From Anthropogastromicrobium sp963652495 (GTDB lineage: Bacteria; Bacillota; Clostridia; Lachnospirales; Lachnospiraceae): a stretch of DNA of 35,885 nucleotides. Where the stretch lies: positions 1-35,885 of the forward strand of contig CAVJTU010000024.1 in assembly GCA_963652495.1 (NCBI GenBank). The letters run 5' to 3'. Each line of letters starts with the position of its first letter. Within the stretch, counting starts at the first letter, position 1. Positions 24,535 to 32,574 of the stretch are shown in pieces. Below the pieces are notes generated by a model. The model worked only from the letters and a program-made list of their open reading frames with translations, was not told where the DNA came from and did not search any database. A program made the position numbers and the translations under genes.

Positions 24535-24563
24535 CCGTTCAGAGCTCGCATACCTATGAACGG
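24535..24563 (-). promoter_or_regulatory. Intercistronic hairpin before the GH127 gene
   Basis: CCGTTCA and TGAACGG form a perfect 7-bp stem with a 15-base loop, directly abutting the stop codon of the upstream 906-residue gene. With no T-tract on the minus strand it is more likely an mRNA-stability or processing hairpin than a terminator. The rest of the 107-base gap holds only the GH127 ribosome site. Confidence 0.5.
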
Positions 24564-27284
24564 CTATCTTTTTTGCGCTTCGTTTTGAAAAATCGTAAGA
24601 CTTTCCTGTCCTTTTTTTAACGGATATTGCACCGTGTCACTTCCAAGCACCGTGCCATTTGCAAGTCTGCCCTCCATATTCAGCATGGAAATTGATGCAT
24701 TTCCGGACAGCGCACTCTTTTGTGTATCAAAATACAGCGTCAGCGAATGATCACTCTCGTTATACTGTGCTGCCGTTTTTGCAAATGTTCCATGATCTAA
24801 CACGATGTGAAGACGCTTATCCTTTGCCAGATAGTGAAACTCTTTTCCAGCCGCATCATTTCGTTTTACAGTCCAGCTGCCGTCCTTTTTGGTAAGTTCT
24901 GCACCATATCCAACAAGACCAAACAGCGGATCCTCTGCCACGATGCAAGACGCTCCGCGGATTCCGCCGCAAAAGCCCAGATCAATCTCGCAGGAGTAAT
25001 ACCAGGAGCCGCCCGAATGCGGCTGATCCAGCCAGGTCTTTCCCTCATACAGCGGCTCAAAGCCACCGCCTGCTGCTCCATCGTGTTCTTTTCCCGGAAA
25101 CCAATAGCCGTAGCCACTTGCCTCATCGCCGGCATTCATCAGTGCATAGGAGCTAAGCAATGAACCGTAGCCCAATCGAAGCATCTCCCATGGTTCCTTC
25201 TCATAATATAGTGCGTGGCGAAGCACCGAACATCCCCCCATCTGTGACATGTAACTCAACAGATAATGCGTGCAGTTTCCACGGTAATCACTTCCGTAAC
25301 CAAAGTAGGATGGTTCCAGATAACCGCGACAGGCAATGTTGCACTTATGCTGGCTCTCCATAAATTGGACGGCCTTCTCATATGGAATACCTTCTGCAAA
25401 TGGCGAGTCATCCCGCTCAAAGACTGCTGTTTTCAGGCCATCCTCTGCCAGCACAAATGTGGACTCAAAGCCGGTTGTATCAAATGGATATTCTGAGCCG
25501 AATACATCCTTGCATTCAGTGACAAAAAACTTTACTTTTCTCATCCAGAAAGTCTCCAGACGGTCTGCCTGTGCCTTCATATCATTTTCACGAAGCGAAG
25601 CAATAATCCTTGGAATCACGCACTCATTGTAAAGACCTGTCTTATATGCTGACCAGTCATCAATCTCAGACGGAATCGTAAACAGACCACAGGCTGTGCC
25701 ATATGCACGTTTCAGGTACGCCAGCGGTTCCTGCTGAAATTCCATATTCGGATAACGCACCGCCGTCAAATACATGTTGTACCATGTGAGTGCAATATGC
25801 GGATAATCATAAATTCGCCAGATATGAAGCTTTCCTCTCGCACCGTCCTCCTTTGAATTGCGAAGGACATGCCAGTCCGGTATTCCATAGATGCCATACG
25901 GATATGGCTCTTCTTCTGTCTGCTGCAAGCCTCCCCATACAAAGCGATCCAGATAACGATCCAGTGCCGCAATCTCGTCCTGATTGGGAAGTACGGTCTG
26001 CTTTGAGGAGAGAAATGCCGGCTTTGCTAATCCAGGATCGTCACAGCTGACCTCATAAATGCGCCATCCGCCTATGGTATCATAATTATCCGGCGATAAT
26101 TGCACGCCTGTCTTATTATTCCACTCACAGAGAAGCCCGTCATACCACAAATTTTCATTCTTGATCTGATGTGCCGCGATAAAAGCGGCGCGCTTCTCCC
26201 AAAGTGTCTCAACCGGCTGTGCTGCAAAATAGTATAAATATGCCTGCTTCTGTTTTCCATAGTGTACACTTATGGTATGCTCGCCAAGTGTTTTGAAGAC
26301 AAATTCATAAAAACGCTGTTCCGTGCCAGACTCGCTTTTCTTTGTTCGGATGCACGAAATAGGTTCCTTTGATTCATCACAAAAGACTTCTGCCCCGTCC
26401 TGTCCCCAGACAGATTCAAGACAAAGCTGCACAGCCGTTCCCTGCGGAATGGTGTAGCCCGGAATGCTGACCGCATGAACCAGTCCTTCCTGTGCCATAC
26501 GCTTTCCTGCTGTAAGAAAATGCTCCGCCCAGAAATAGGCGAATGAAAATACTGCTGTCTCACCCGGCTTTAACGAAACTGTATACTGCTTCGCACGAAT
26601 ACGCGCTCCCTTTTTTGCTGCCCTTTCAGCCCTTTTTGCTGCAAACGGATACAGCATTGTAAATCCCTTGCCGTCTCCCTCTGCTTCCTCTTTTTCTCTT
26701 TTATTTGCTGCCGGATCAAACCATTTTTGCACATCATAGTACAAAAGTTTCGTATCCTCATTCGGTGCAAAAATAAGGCACGGTCCTTCTCCGTCTACAC
26801 GATAATACGTGCCGTGCGAGCTGTTTGCACCGATATGATAGTGACCGATCACATTGGGCGATGCGCTCTCGCCCCACCGGAATTCTGTATGGCAGGCCTG
26901 ACGGATGCCGACATCGCAAAGCGTGATCTCATTTTCCGATATATTTGTAAGTACAAACTTCTGCAAAAGCTTGTCATATTCCAATTCATAAGATGTAGAA
27001 ACGGAAATTACTCCGTCACATGTCTGAGCCTGATAGGTTAAATAATTGCCCCTGCGCACTATGCCTGACTCCTGATACAGCTTTTGATCATTTGCAAAAA
27101 ATTCAACTGTATTTTTCTGCGCATCTTCATACAATATGCAGATCCCGCCAAATCCGAGTGATTCATCCGCATACTGCGTCTGATAGCTATCTCCGGTTCG
27201 TTTCATGGAAATGATCATGCCCTTTGATAGCTGCACATCAAATTCCGCATTTGTCAAATAGTAGACCTTTCTTTTTTCCTTCAT
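24564..27284 (-). CDS. Large uncharacterised protein, DUF5695-like, probable intracellular carbohydrate enzyme
   Basis: 906 residues with no signal peptide (starts MKEKRKVYYLTNAEFDVQLS). The sequence suggests an N-terminal beta-rich half (about 1-340: short strands, FSFAYFWAEHF, GEHTISVHYG) and a C-terminal half rich in Trp/Tyr helices (about 360-800), like the supersandwich plus (alpha/alpha)6 barrel layout of several sugar-active enzymes. Aromatic clusters such as GYWFPGKEHDGAAGGGF and HSGGSWYYSCEIDLGFCGG look like a sugar-binding cleft; GYGSDYRGNCTHY is another. It resembles the DUF5695 family as far as memory allows, without characterised function. Position between the importer genes and a GH127 gene suggests it removes or prepares part of the same glycan. 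Catalytic residues cannot be named. Confidence 0.65.
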   Translation of the reverse strand: MKEKRKVYYLTNAEFDVQLSKGMIISMKRTGDSYQTQYADESLGFGGICILYEDAQKNTVEFFANDQKLYQESGIVRRGNYLTYQAQTCDGVISVSTSYELEYDKLLQKFVLTNISENEITLCDVGIRQACHTEFRWGESASPNVIGHYHIGANSSHGTYYRVDGEGPCLIFAPNEDTKLLYYDVQKWFDPAANKREKEEAEGDGKGFTMLYPFAAKRAERAAKKGARIRAKQYTVSLKPGETAVFSFAYFWAEHFLTAGKRMAQEGLVHAVSIPGYTIPQGTAVQLCLESVWGQDGAEVFCDESKEPISCIRTKKSESGTEQRFYEFVFKTLGEHTISVHYGKQKQAYLYYFAAQPVETLWEKRAAFIAAHQIKNENLWYDGLLCEWNNKTGVQLSPDNYDTIGGWRIYEVSCDDPGLAKPAFLSSKQTVLPNQDEIAALDRYLDRFVWGGLQQTEEEPYPYGIYGIPDWHVLRNSKEDGARGKLHIWRIYDYPHIALTWYNMYLTAVRYPNMEFQQEPLAYLKRAYGTACGLFTIPSEIDDWSAYKTGLYNECVIPRIIASLRENDMKAQADRLETFWMRKVKFFVTECKDVFGSEYPFDTTGFESTFVLAEDGLKTAVFERDDSPFAEGIPYEKAVQFMESQHKCNIACRGYLEPSYFGYGSDYRGNCTHYLLSYMSQMGGCSVLRHALYYEKEPWEMLRLGYGSLLSSYALMNAGDEASGYGYWFPGKEHDGAAGGGFEPLYEGKTWLDQPHSGGSWYYSCEIDLGFCGGIRGASCIVAEDPLFGLVGYGAELTKKDGSWTVKRNDAAGKEFHYLAKDKRLHIVLDHGTFAKTAAQYNESDHSLTLYFDTQKSALSGNASISMLNMEGRLANGTVLGSDTVQYPLKKGQESLTIFQNEAQKR

Positions 27285-27333
27285 ATCGCACTCTCTTTCT
27301 GATATTTCAAGAGTATTTTATAATTATCTTTTA

Positions 27334-28260
27334 TCAGCCCTTAACTGCGCCAATTGTAATACCGCTTACAAAATATTTCTGGAAGAACGGATATACACAT
27401 ACAATTGGTATTGTAACGATCATCGTCGTCGCAGCACGCACTGACGTAGTCGTTAAATTCTTCATTGCTTCATATTTTTTCTGGTCATTCATCAGCTTCG
27501 ATGCAGCCTCGCTGTCGAGAAGAATCTTTCGCAAATACATCTGTAAGGTATCAAAGCGACCGCTTGGGTTGTAAATATAAACATCGAACCAGGAATTCCA
27601 ATGACCGACTGCTGTCATAATCGCCAGAGCCGCAATAACAGGCTTACAAAGCGGAAGTATAACCTTGAAAAAGATACGAACCTCCGATGCACCGTCAATT
27701 CGTGCCGACTCTGCCAGAGAATCCGGGATTCCCTCGATAAAGGAAGATACCAGAATCATATTATATGCGGAAAGAAGTCCCGGAAGCCAATATACAGCAA
27801 AGGAATCTGTCAGGCCAAGGTTTGAATACAATAAGTAAGTCGGAATCATTCCTCCGCCAAAATACATCGTAATGATCATCACGATTCTCATAAACTTTCT
27901 TCCGGCAAAATGCTTGATCGTCACAATGTATCCGAGCAGTGCCGTGCAGACAATACTTGTGAATGTACCAACTACGCAGCGCGCAACGGACATTGCCGCA
28001 CCCTTTGGAAGATTCTGTCTCTTAAAAATATAGACATAATTCTGTAAGGTAAACTTTCTTGGCCAGAATGTGATTCCGCCAAGAACGGTATCCGAACCTT
28101 CATTCAGCGAGATGACCAGCTGGTTCCAGAACGGATATACCATACAGAAAGTAAATGCGATCATAAATATGTAAAGAAAAACGTCAAACACTCGTGAGCC
28201 AACGCTTTGCTTAATGCGGTTTTGCTTAACGGTATAATTTTTTCTCTGTGTATGCCTCAT
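27334..28260 (-). CDS. Carbohydrate ABC transporter permease, LplC/YtcP type
   Basis: Inner-membrane permease of a CUT1-type sugar importer; 308 residues with about six predicted membrane spans, the first at about 30-52 (FDVFLYIFMIAFTFCMVYPFW). The cytoplasmic EAA loop that docks the ATPase is ESARIDGASEVRIFFKVILPL. The C-terminal end (PFFQKYFVSGITIGAVKG) is typical of this subfamily. AAAGGGG precedes the ATG and it lies 18 bases after the partner permease. It would form a heterodimer with that permease. No ATPase gene is in the cluster. Confidence 0.93.
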   Translation of the reverse strand: MRHTQRKNYTVKQNRIKQSVGSRVFDVFLYIFMIAFTFCMVYPFWNQLVISLNEGSDTVLGGITFWPRKFTLQNYVYIFKRQNLPKGAAMSVARCVVGTFTSIVCTALLGYIVTIKHFAGRKFMRIVMIITMYFGGGMIPTYLLYSNLGLTDSFAVYWLPGLLSAYNMILVSSFIEGIPDSLAESARIDGASEVRIFFKVILPLCKPVIAALAIMTAVGHWNSWFDVYIYNPSGRFDTLQMYLRKILLDSEAASKLMNDQKKYEAMKNLTTTSVRAATTMIVTIPIVCVYPFFQKYFVSGITIGAVKG

Positions 28261-28278
28261 ATGCTTTGACCCCTTTCT

Positions 28279-29256
28279 TTAGAATATTCTCATGTCCAGT
28301 ACTTTTCCAGAGATGAAATTCGTCAGCCATACTAGAAAGAAGCCAAATACCGATTTCATCAAACCGACTGCCGTACCAAATGTATAATTTCCAAGCTGGA
28401 TTCCGTAGCGGTATACATAAGTATCAATAACCTCATATACCTTTCTTGTACTCGGAGTACCAATCAAAAGCTGCTGTTCAAAGCCTGCATTCAAAATATT
28501 TCCGATACCAAGAATAAACAGAACCACTACTGTCGGCATGATACTTGGAATCGTAATATGCCATACCTTTCCAAAACGTCCCAGTCCGTCAACTGCTCCC
28601 GCCTGATAGATTTCCTGATCAACACCTGCGATAGCTGAAATATAAATAATCGCAGACCATCCAAGACCTTTCCATATATTCGCCGTTGTAAGAAGTCCCC
28701 AGAAATAATCCGGATTGCTCAAAAAGTTTACTGATTTATCAATAATCCCCAGCTTCATCAGCACTTCATTGATCAGACCCTCACTTCCGAGAAGAGACAT
28801 CATAATGGAGGCTACTACTACCCAGGACACAAAATAAGGCATGTAAGAAATGGTCTGAACAACCTTCTTAAACATCTTATTCTTGATTTCGTTTAACAAA
28901 AGTGCAAATATAATCGGACTGACAAAGCCAATCGTCAGCGACAATCCGCTGATTACAAGTGTATTGCGGATAACCATCTTCCACTCCGGCAGCTGGAAGA
29001 AACGCTTAAAATTCTCAAATCCGATAAATTCACTCTGTGAAAATGACATACCCGGATACCAGTCCAGAAACGCCACAATATTTCCTGCCATAGGAACATA
29101 ACAAAAGATAATTACCCAGATAAGGGCTAACAGACACAAAAACCATATCTGCTTTTGTGTACGAAATGACTTCAAAAGTGTGCCTTTTTTCTTTTTCACT
29201 TTTACATACCGGTCTGCATCACCGCCCTGTACTGCATGCTTTTTTCCAAATGCCAT
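28279..29256 (-). CDS. Carbohydrate ABC transporter permease, LplB/YteP type
   Basis: Second permease subunit, 325 residues, six predicted membrane spans. The N-terminal ~35 residues are basic (YVKVKKKKGTLLKSFRTQKQ) and cytoplasmic. The EAA loop reads IYQAGAVDGLGRFGKVWHITIP. GGGAGG precedes the ATG. The pair LplB/LplC plus a large solute-binding protein is the arrangement used in Firmicutes for uptake of oligosaccharides such as rhamnogalacturonan or xylan fragments; the actual sugar is not determined here. Confidence 0.93.
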   Translation of the reverse strand: MAFGKKHAVQGGDADRYVKVKKKKGTLLKSFRTQKQIWFLCLLALIWVIIFCYVPMAGNIVAFLDWYPGMSFSQSEFIGFENFKRFFQLPEWKMVIRNTLVISGLSLTIGFVSPIIFALLLNEIKNKMFKKVVQTISYMPYFVSWVVVASIMMSLLGSEGLINEVLMKLGIIDKSVNFLSNPDYFWGLLTTANIWKGLGWSAIIYISAIAGVDQEIYQAGAVDGLGRFGKVWHITIPSIMPTVVVLFILGIGNILNAGFEQQLLIGTPSTRKVYEVIDTYVYRYGIQLGNYTFGTAVGLMKSVFGFFLVWLTNFISGKVLDMRIF

Positions 29257-29289
29257 ATGCCGTTCCTCCCATTCGTTAAATAGAAAGAA

Positions 29290-29309
29290 GAGGTGGGATT
29301 TCCCACCTC
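29290..29309 (-). terminator. Attenuating hairpin between binding-protein and permease genes
   Basis: GAGGTGGG, 4-base loop, CCCACCTC: a perfect 8-bp stem, then a pyrimidine-rich TTCTTTCTATTT on the minus strand, 16 bases past the stop of the solute-binding protein gene. Such hairpins commonly make the binding protein more abundant than its permeases. It is likely a partial terminator or a barrier to 3' decay. Confidence 0.6.
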
Positions 29310-29325
29310 CCCATTTCAGTCATTC

Positions 29326-31035
29326 TCAGCCTTCATACTTTGCTACATTAGCCTTGTAGGAATCCTCATAATATTGGGTCAGCTCTTCAAGTCCCATTGC
29401 GTTACAATTGTCTCTTGCTGCCTCAAATGCTGCTACACAATCTTCTTCGCTGGCACTGCCTATGATCTCTGCCCAGGAAGATGTGATTGTATCGTCAACC
29501 ATCTGCTTAATAGTAGCAACTGTATCTCTGGAGTTAAAGGTTGTCTGGTACATCGTAGTATCCTTTGCCGGTGCAGTATAATTACCCCAGCTGATATTGA
29601 TGCCTTCATCGGCAAAGCTTCCATCCTCATTTACCGGCCAATAGTCATAGATGGAGACACGATCAACTCTTGGATCAATCTTATCAAAAACAGAACGTCC
29701 GTCTGTCTTAAGCCATTGACCGCAGATTGCTACCCAATATTCGCAAGCATAATGTGCCTTTACAGTATGATAAGTAGTATCCTTTGTATCAACGCTCATG
29801 ATCTCATCATCGAACAGCCATGTACCGTCATCGTCGATCTTCCATACGTTTTCTTCACACGGAACACCAAATCCCATAATGAAGTTTCCAAGCTCAGATG
29901 CTTCCCAGTTCAGATACTTAACGATACCCTGAATCTCTTCCTCTGTCGCCTTATCGGTGATGATCATGCGGTAGCTTCCAACATAGTTAGAGGTAAGAAG
30001 GGAAGTATCCTCCATGCTCATTCCCTCACCGTGAACGGAAACATTTGCAAATCTCTTATTCTTATCGTATGCATCGCCTTCCTGTACTGCCCATGTCTGA
30101 TGTCCGCCTACCCATGCGTACCACCAGGTTCCCAGATTTCCAAGCACCTGTCCGCTTGCCAACTTAGAAATGTAAGTCTCATAATCTACGCTCTGATAGT
30201 CCGGATCAATCAAACCTTCGCGATACATCTGATTTACAAGCTTGGCAATCTCAAGACCCTCATCCGTATTCAGCCAATGTGTAAATTCACCGGTCTCTTC
30301 ATCTAATTTATAGCCATTTACAAAGCCATATGCACCGAGCATCGCATTTAAGAAGCTCTTTCCCTGATTATCACTGGTAAATGCATATGTCGTCTGACCT
30401 GCATCATTTGTCGGGTGATTTGCAAGAATCTTCTTCATAACTTCGATGTACTCCTGCGGAGTCTCATACATCTTCTCCTCGCCAAGCTCCAGATAGTAAT
30501 CCCAGCGAACGCCGAAATCCTGTCCTGCTACGTTTGGATTCTCACCCCAGAGTGTGGACAGCTTGTAAATATGACCGTCCTCATCCTTCAGCATATTGAT
30601 GTAATCACCCATACGTCTTGTCAGATTCGGCATATCATCCAGATAATCCGTCAGATCAACAGCCTTGCCCTGTGCAATAAATTTCTCAGCCATATCATCC
30701 GGCATGTTGGTAATAACAGCTGGATAGCTGTTATCGGCTAACATCAGATTCAATCGTTCGGTCATATCACCTGTCATATACTGCCAGTCAAATGCCACGT
30801 TTAGATTTTCCAAAAGCCATTCATCCATGACGGCCTTTCCACCGTTCTCGTCTGCCAAAAACTCTTCCTGATCGCCCTCGCCTGCATACACACTGATGTT
30901 AATCGTCTCGTCCGGCTTTTCCCAGTTTAAATCTGCCGGATCAATCGTTCCGTTCTCTGCGAACGCTGCTGTCGAAAGTGTGCCGACTGCCATTGCTGCT
31001 GCTAAAAATGATGTTGCTGCTCGTTTTCCTTTCAT
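29326..31035 (-). CDS. Extracellular solute-binding protein, LplA-like, without lipobox
   Basis: Binding component of the sugar importer, 569 residues, the size of the large LplA/YtcQ subgroup. The N-terminus is a classical signal peptide (KGKR, then SFLAAAMAVGTLSTAAFA) with AFA-EN as a type I signal peptidase site near residue 26. There is no cysteine in the signal region, so the usual lipoprotein anchor of Gram-positive binding proteins is missing. The upstream gene ends 37 bases away, leaving no room for a longer N-terminus. The mature part has the usual alternating hydrophobic and aromatic pattern (WGENPNVAGQDFGVRWDYY, LGNLGTWWYAW). AAGGAG lies 10 bases before the ATG. Confidence 0.92.
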   Translation of the reverse strand: MKGKRAATSFLAAAMAVGTLSTAAFAENGTIDPADLNWEKPDETINISVYAGEGDQEEFLADENGGKAVMDEWLLENLNVAFDWQYMTGDMTERLNLMLADNSYPAVITNMPDDMAEKFIAQGKAVDLTDYLDDMPNLTRRMGDYINMLKDEDGHIYKLSTLWGENPNVAGQDFGVRWDYYLELGEEKMYETPQEYIEVMKKILANHPTNDAGQTTYAFTSDNQGKSFLNAMLGAYGFVNGYKLDEETGEFTHWLNTDEGLEIAKLVNQMYREGLIDPDYQSVDYETYISKLASGQVLGNLGTWWYAWVGGHQTWAVQEGDAYDKNKRFANVSVHGEGMSMEDTSLLTSNYVGSYRMIITDKATEEEIQGIVKYLNWEASELGNFIMGFGVPCEENVWKIDDDGTWLFDDEIMSVDTKDTTYHTVKAHYACEYWVAICGQWLKTDGRSVFDKIDPRVDRVSIYDYWPVNEDGSFADEGINISWGNYTAPAKDTTMYQTTFNSRDTVATIKQMVDDTITSSWAEIIGSASEEDCVAAFEAARDNCNAMGLEELTQYYEDSYKANVAKYEG

Positions 31036-31072
31036 ACTCGTTGTCTCCTTTTTTCTTTTATTTCAAGTCTTC

Positions 31073-32107
31073 TCATTGCTTATGCCTGTAAGACTCTCTT
31101 TCTATTAATGTACACTCCAAAAGAATCCTCTTTTGTTCCAATGTCCCATGTTCGATCTTTGTAATCAACGCTGATGCCGACTCTCTTCCAATCTCATCAA
31201 GCGGCACATGAACTGTCGTCAGTGTCGGATTTGTAAACCAACCGTAATCTGAGTCATCAAATCCGATCACGCCTATATCTTTTGGAACACTCAGTCCCTC
31301 CTCCTTGATCTGACGGATGGCTCCAAGTGCCATTAGATCATTCATCGCATATATTGCTTTAATCGGATAACCGGATGCAAGGATTTCTTTGCATGCCTGC
31401 ATGCCACTGTCAAATTCCCAGTTGCCATTTTGCCGAAGCTTTAAATTCAGTGAAATACCTGCCCCGGCATATGCTTCCTCCACACCTGCCATTCGCTGTC
31501 CTGCCGGAGCGGACTGAAGCGGACCTCCGATAATTCCAATCTGTTCACCGTAACGCGCCAACAGCATCTGTGTGACCTTCTTTGAGATCTCCCTGTTATC
31601 ATATCCCACTTGCACATCTTCCGCATTCTCTGTCGTACAATATGCATACACGAGCGGCATATCCGTCTCAATCAGTCCCTTTACATCCCTGTCATGCATT
31701 CCGACAAAAATCATACCGTCTACACGAATTGCCTGAAGCCGCTGCATCTCCTGACTGATCAGACCTCTGTATTTGTAAATACTGTCATAATCTGTCTTGA
31801 TCTTATCTTTTAACCCAAGATCGGATAAAACCACACTGTATCCATGCTGCTGTGCGTAATGTGTAACTCCCTGTACAATACTTCCAGTCTGCCATACAGA
31901 AAGATCCTCTGTCATCACACCTATAATGCGCGATTTGCTGCTCCTGAGTGCTTTAGCGACTGTGTTCGGCTGGTAGTTTACTTCCTTAATAATACTCCGC
32001 ACCCGTGACGCCACCTCAGGGCTTACCTTATTGTCTCTGTGATTCAGTACGTGAGATACAGTAGCAACGGACACACCTGCCATCCCTGCTATATCTTTTA
32101 ATGTCAT
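31073..32107 (-). CDS. LacI-family transcriptional regulator
   Basis: DNA-binding repressor or activator of 344 residues. The N-terminal helix-turn-helix is typical (LKDIAGMAGVSVATVSHVLN, then the hinge helix around NTVAKALRSSKSRIIGV). The periplasmic-binding-protein-like sensor domain runs from about 60 to the end (IGVIGFDDSDYGWFTNPTLTTV is the signature near the C-terminus). It heads the sugar operon, 37 bases before the binding-protein gene, and probably controls it together with its own expression through the two near-palindromic TTAAACGATTAA sites upstream. AAAGGAGAG precedes the ATG. The effector sugar is unknown. Confidence 0.94.
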   Translation of the reverse strand: MTLKDIAGMAGVSVATVSHVLNHRDNKVSPEVASRVRSIIKEVNYQPNTVAKALRSSKSRIIGVMTEDLSVWQTGSIVQGVTHYAQQHGYSVVLSDLGLKDKIKTDYDSIYKYRGLISQEMQRLQAIRVDGMIFVGMHDRDVKGLIETDMPLVYAYCTTENAEDVQVGYDNREISKKVTQMLLARYGEQIGIIGGPLQSAPAGQRMAGVEEAYAGAGISLNLKLRQNGNWEFDSGMQACKEILASGYPIKAIYAMNDLMALGAIRQIKEEGLSVPKDIGVIGFDDSDYGWFTNPTLTTVHVPLDEIGRESASALITKIEHGTLEQKRILLECTLIERESYRHKQ

Positions 32108-32130
32108 GTACTCTCCTTTTCATTAGTAGT

Positions 32131-32181
32131 TGTCATTAATGAGTTTTCGTAATGAGTTCTCACCAGTCCCTGTCATTAATG
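32131..32181. repeat. Direct repeats TGTCATTAATG in the lacI leader
   Basis: TGTCATTAATG occurs at 32131-32141 and 32171-32181, exactly 40 bases apart. The first copy contains the perfect palindrome TCATTAATGA, and a related CGTAATGAG lies between. They fall in the leader, close to the lacI ribosome site. They may be binding sites for a second regulator. Confidence 0.45.
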
Positions 32182-32188
32182 CATGATA

Positions 32189-32201
32189 GTTAATCGTTTA
32201 A
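32189..32201 (-). promoter_or_regulatory. LacI-type operator candidate O1
   Basis: Minus strand TTAAACGATTAAC. The 12-base core TTAAAC|GATTAA is symmetric at 5 of 6 positions around a central CG, the typical LacI/GalR operator form. It lies about 100 bases downstream of the predicted start site, a position suited to a roadblock. Confidence 0.55.
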
Positions 32202-32304
32202 CCATATTTTAAAAAAGCAAACTTTCTTTGTCTTTCCACTACATATGGTTTGTGCCTGCCTCTTGAAATAATTTTTAAAATAAAATCGTTGTTCTCTGCC
32301 TTTG

Positions 32305-32333
32305 ATGTTACCTTATATTCTCTTTTTTGTCAA
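32305..32333 (-). promoter_or_regulatory. Promoter of the lacI-sugar operon
   Basis: Minus strand TTGACA (32333-32328, perfect), 17-base spacer, TAACAT (32310-32305, 4 of 6). The start site would be near 32298, giving a leader of about 190 bases. It lies between the two operator candidates. The surrounding 32240-32460 is very AT-rich and holds no gene. Confidence 0.6.
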
Positions 32334-32466
32334 GCATTTTCGAACTATTTTTTTATATATTTTTTATTTTCTTTCTTTTATTGTTTAAATTTTATAAATA
32401 GTATGAATATTTTAATCTATTTACTGTTTTCGCTCAACTATGTCTGGTCTTGGCTCTTGAAGATAG

Positions 32467-32479
32467 GTTAATCGTTTAA
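32467..32479 (-). promoter_or_regulatory. LacI-type operator candidate O2
   Basis: The same 13 bases as O1, 278 bases upstream and about 140 bases beyond the -35 of the operon promoter. Two identical operators on either side of a promoter are the arrangement for repression by DNA looping. Confidence 0.5.
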
Positions 32480-32500
32480 GTATATGGTGAAAATAAAATT

Positions 32501-32548
32501 CCCGGCACATCCTGGCATTTGGTGCCAGAACATGCCAGGAACATCCGG
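32501..32548 (-). terminator. glpK terminator
   Basis: Minus strand: outer CCGG arms, then TCCTGGCAT (32540-32532) pairing with ATGCCAGGA (32518-32510), followed by AATTTTATTTT. It begins about 27 bases past the glpK stop and separates glpK from the lacI operon control region. Confidence 0.7.
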
Positions 32549-32574
32549 CAATTGCTTATGTTTTGTTGCCTTTT

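Noticed and set aside
32250..32471. A 73-codon open frame in the AT-rich gap before lacI.
   Set aside because: It is Phe/Leu-rich low-complexity sequence without a ribosome site, crossing the operon promoter region.
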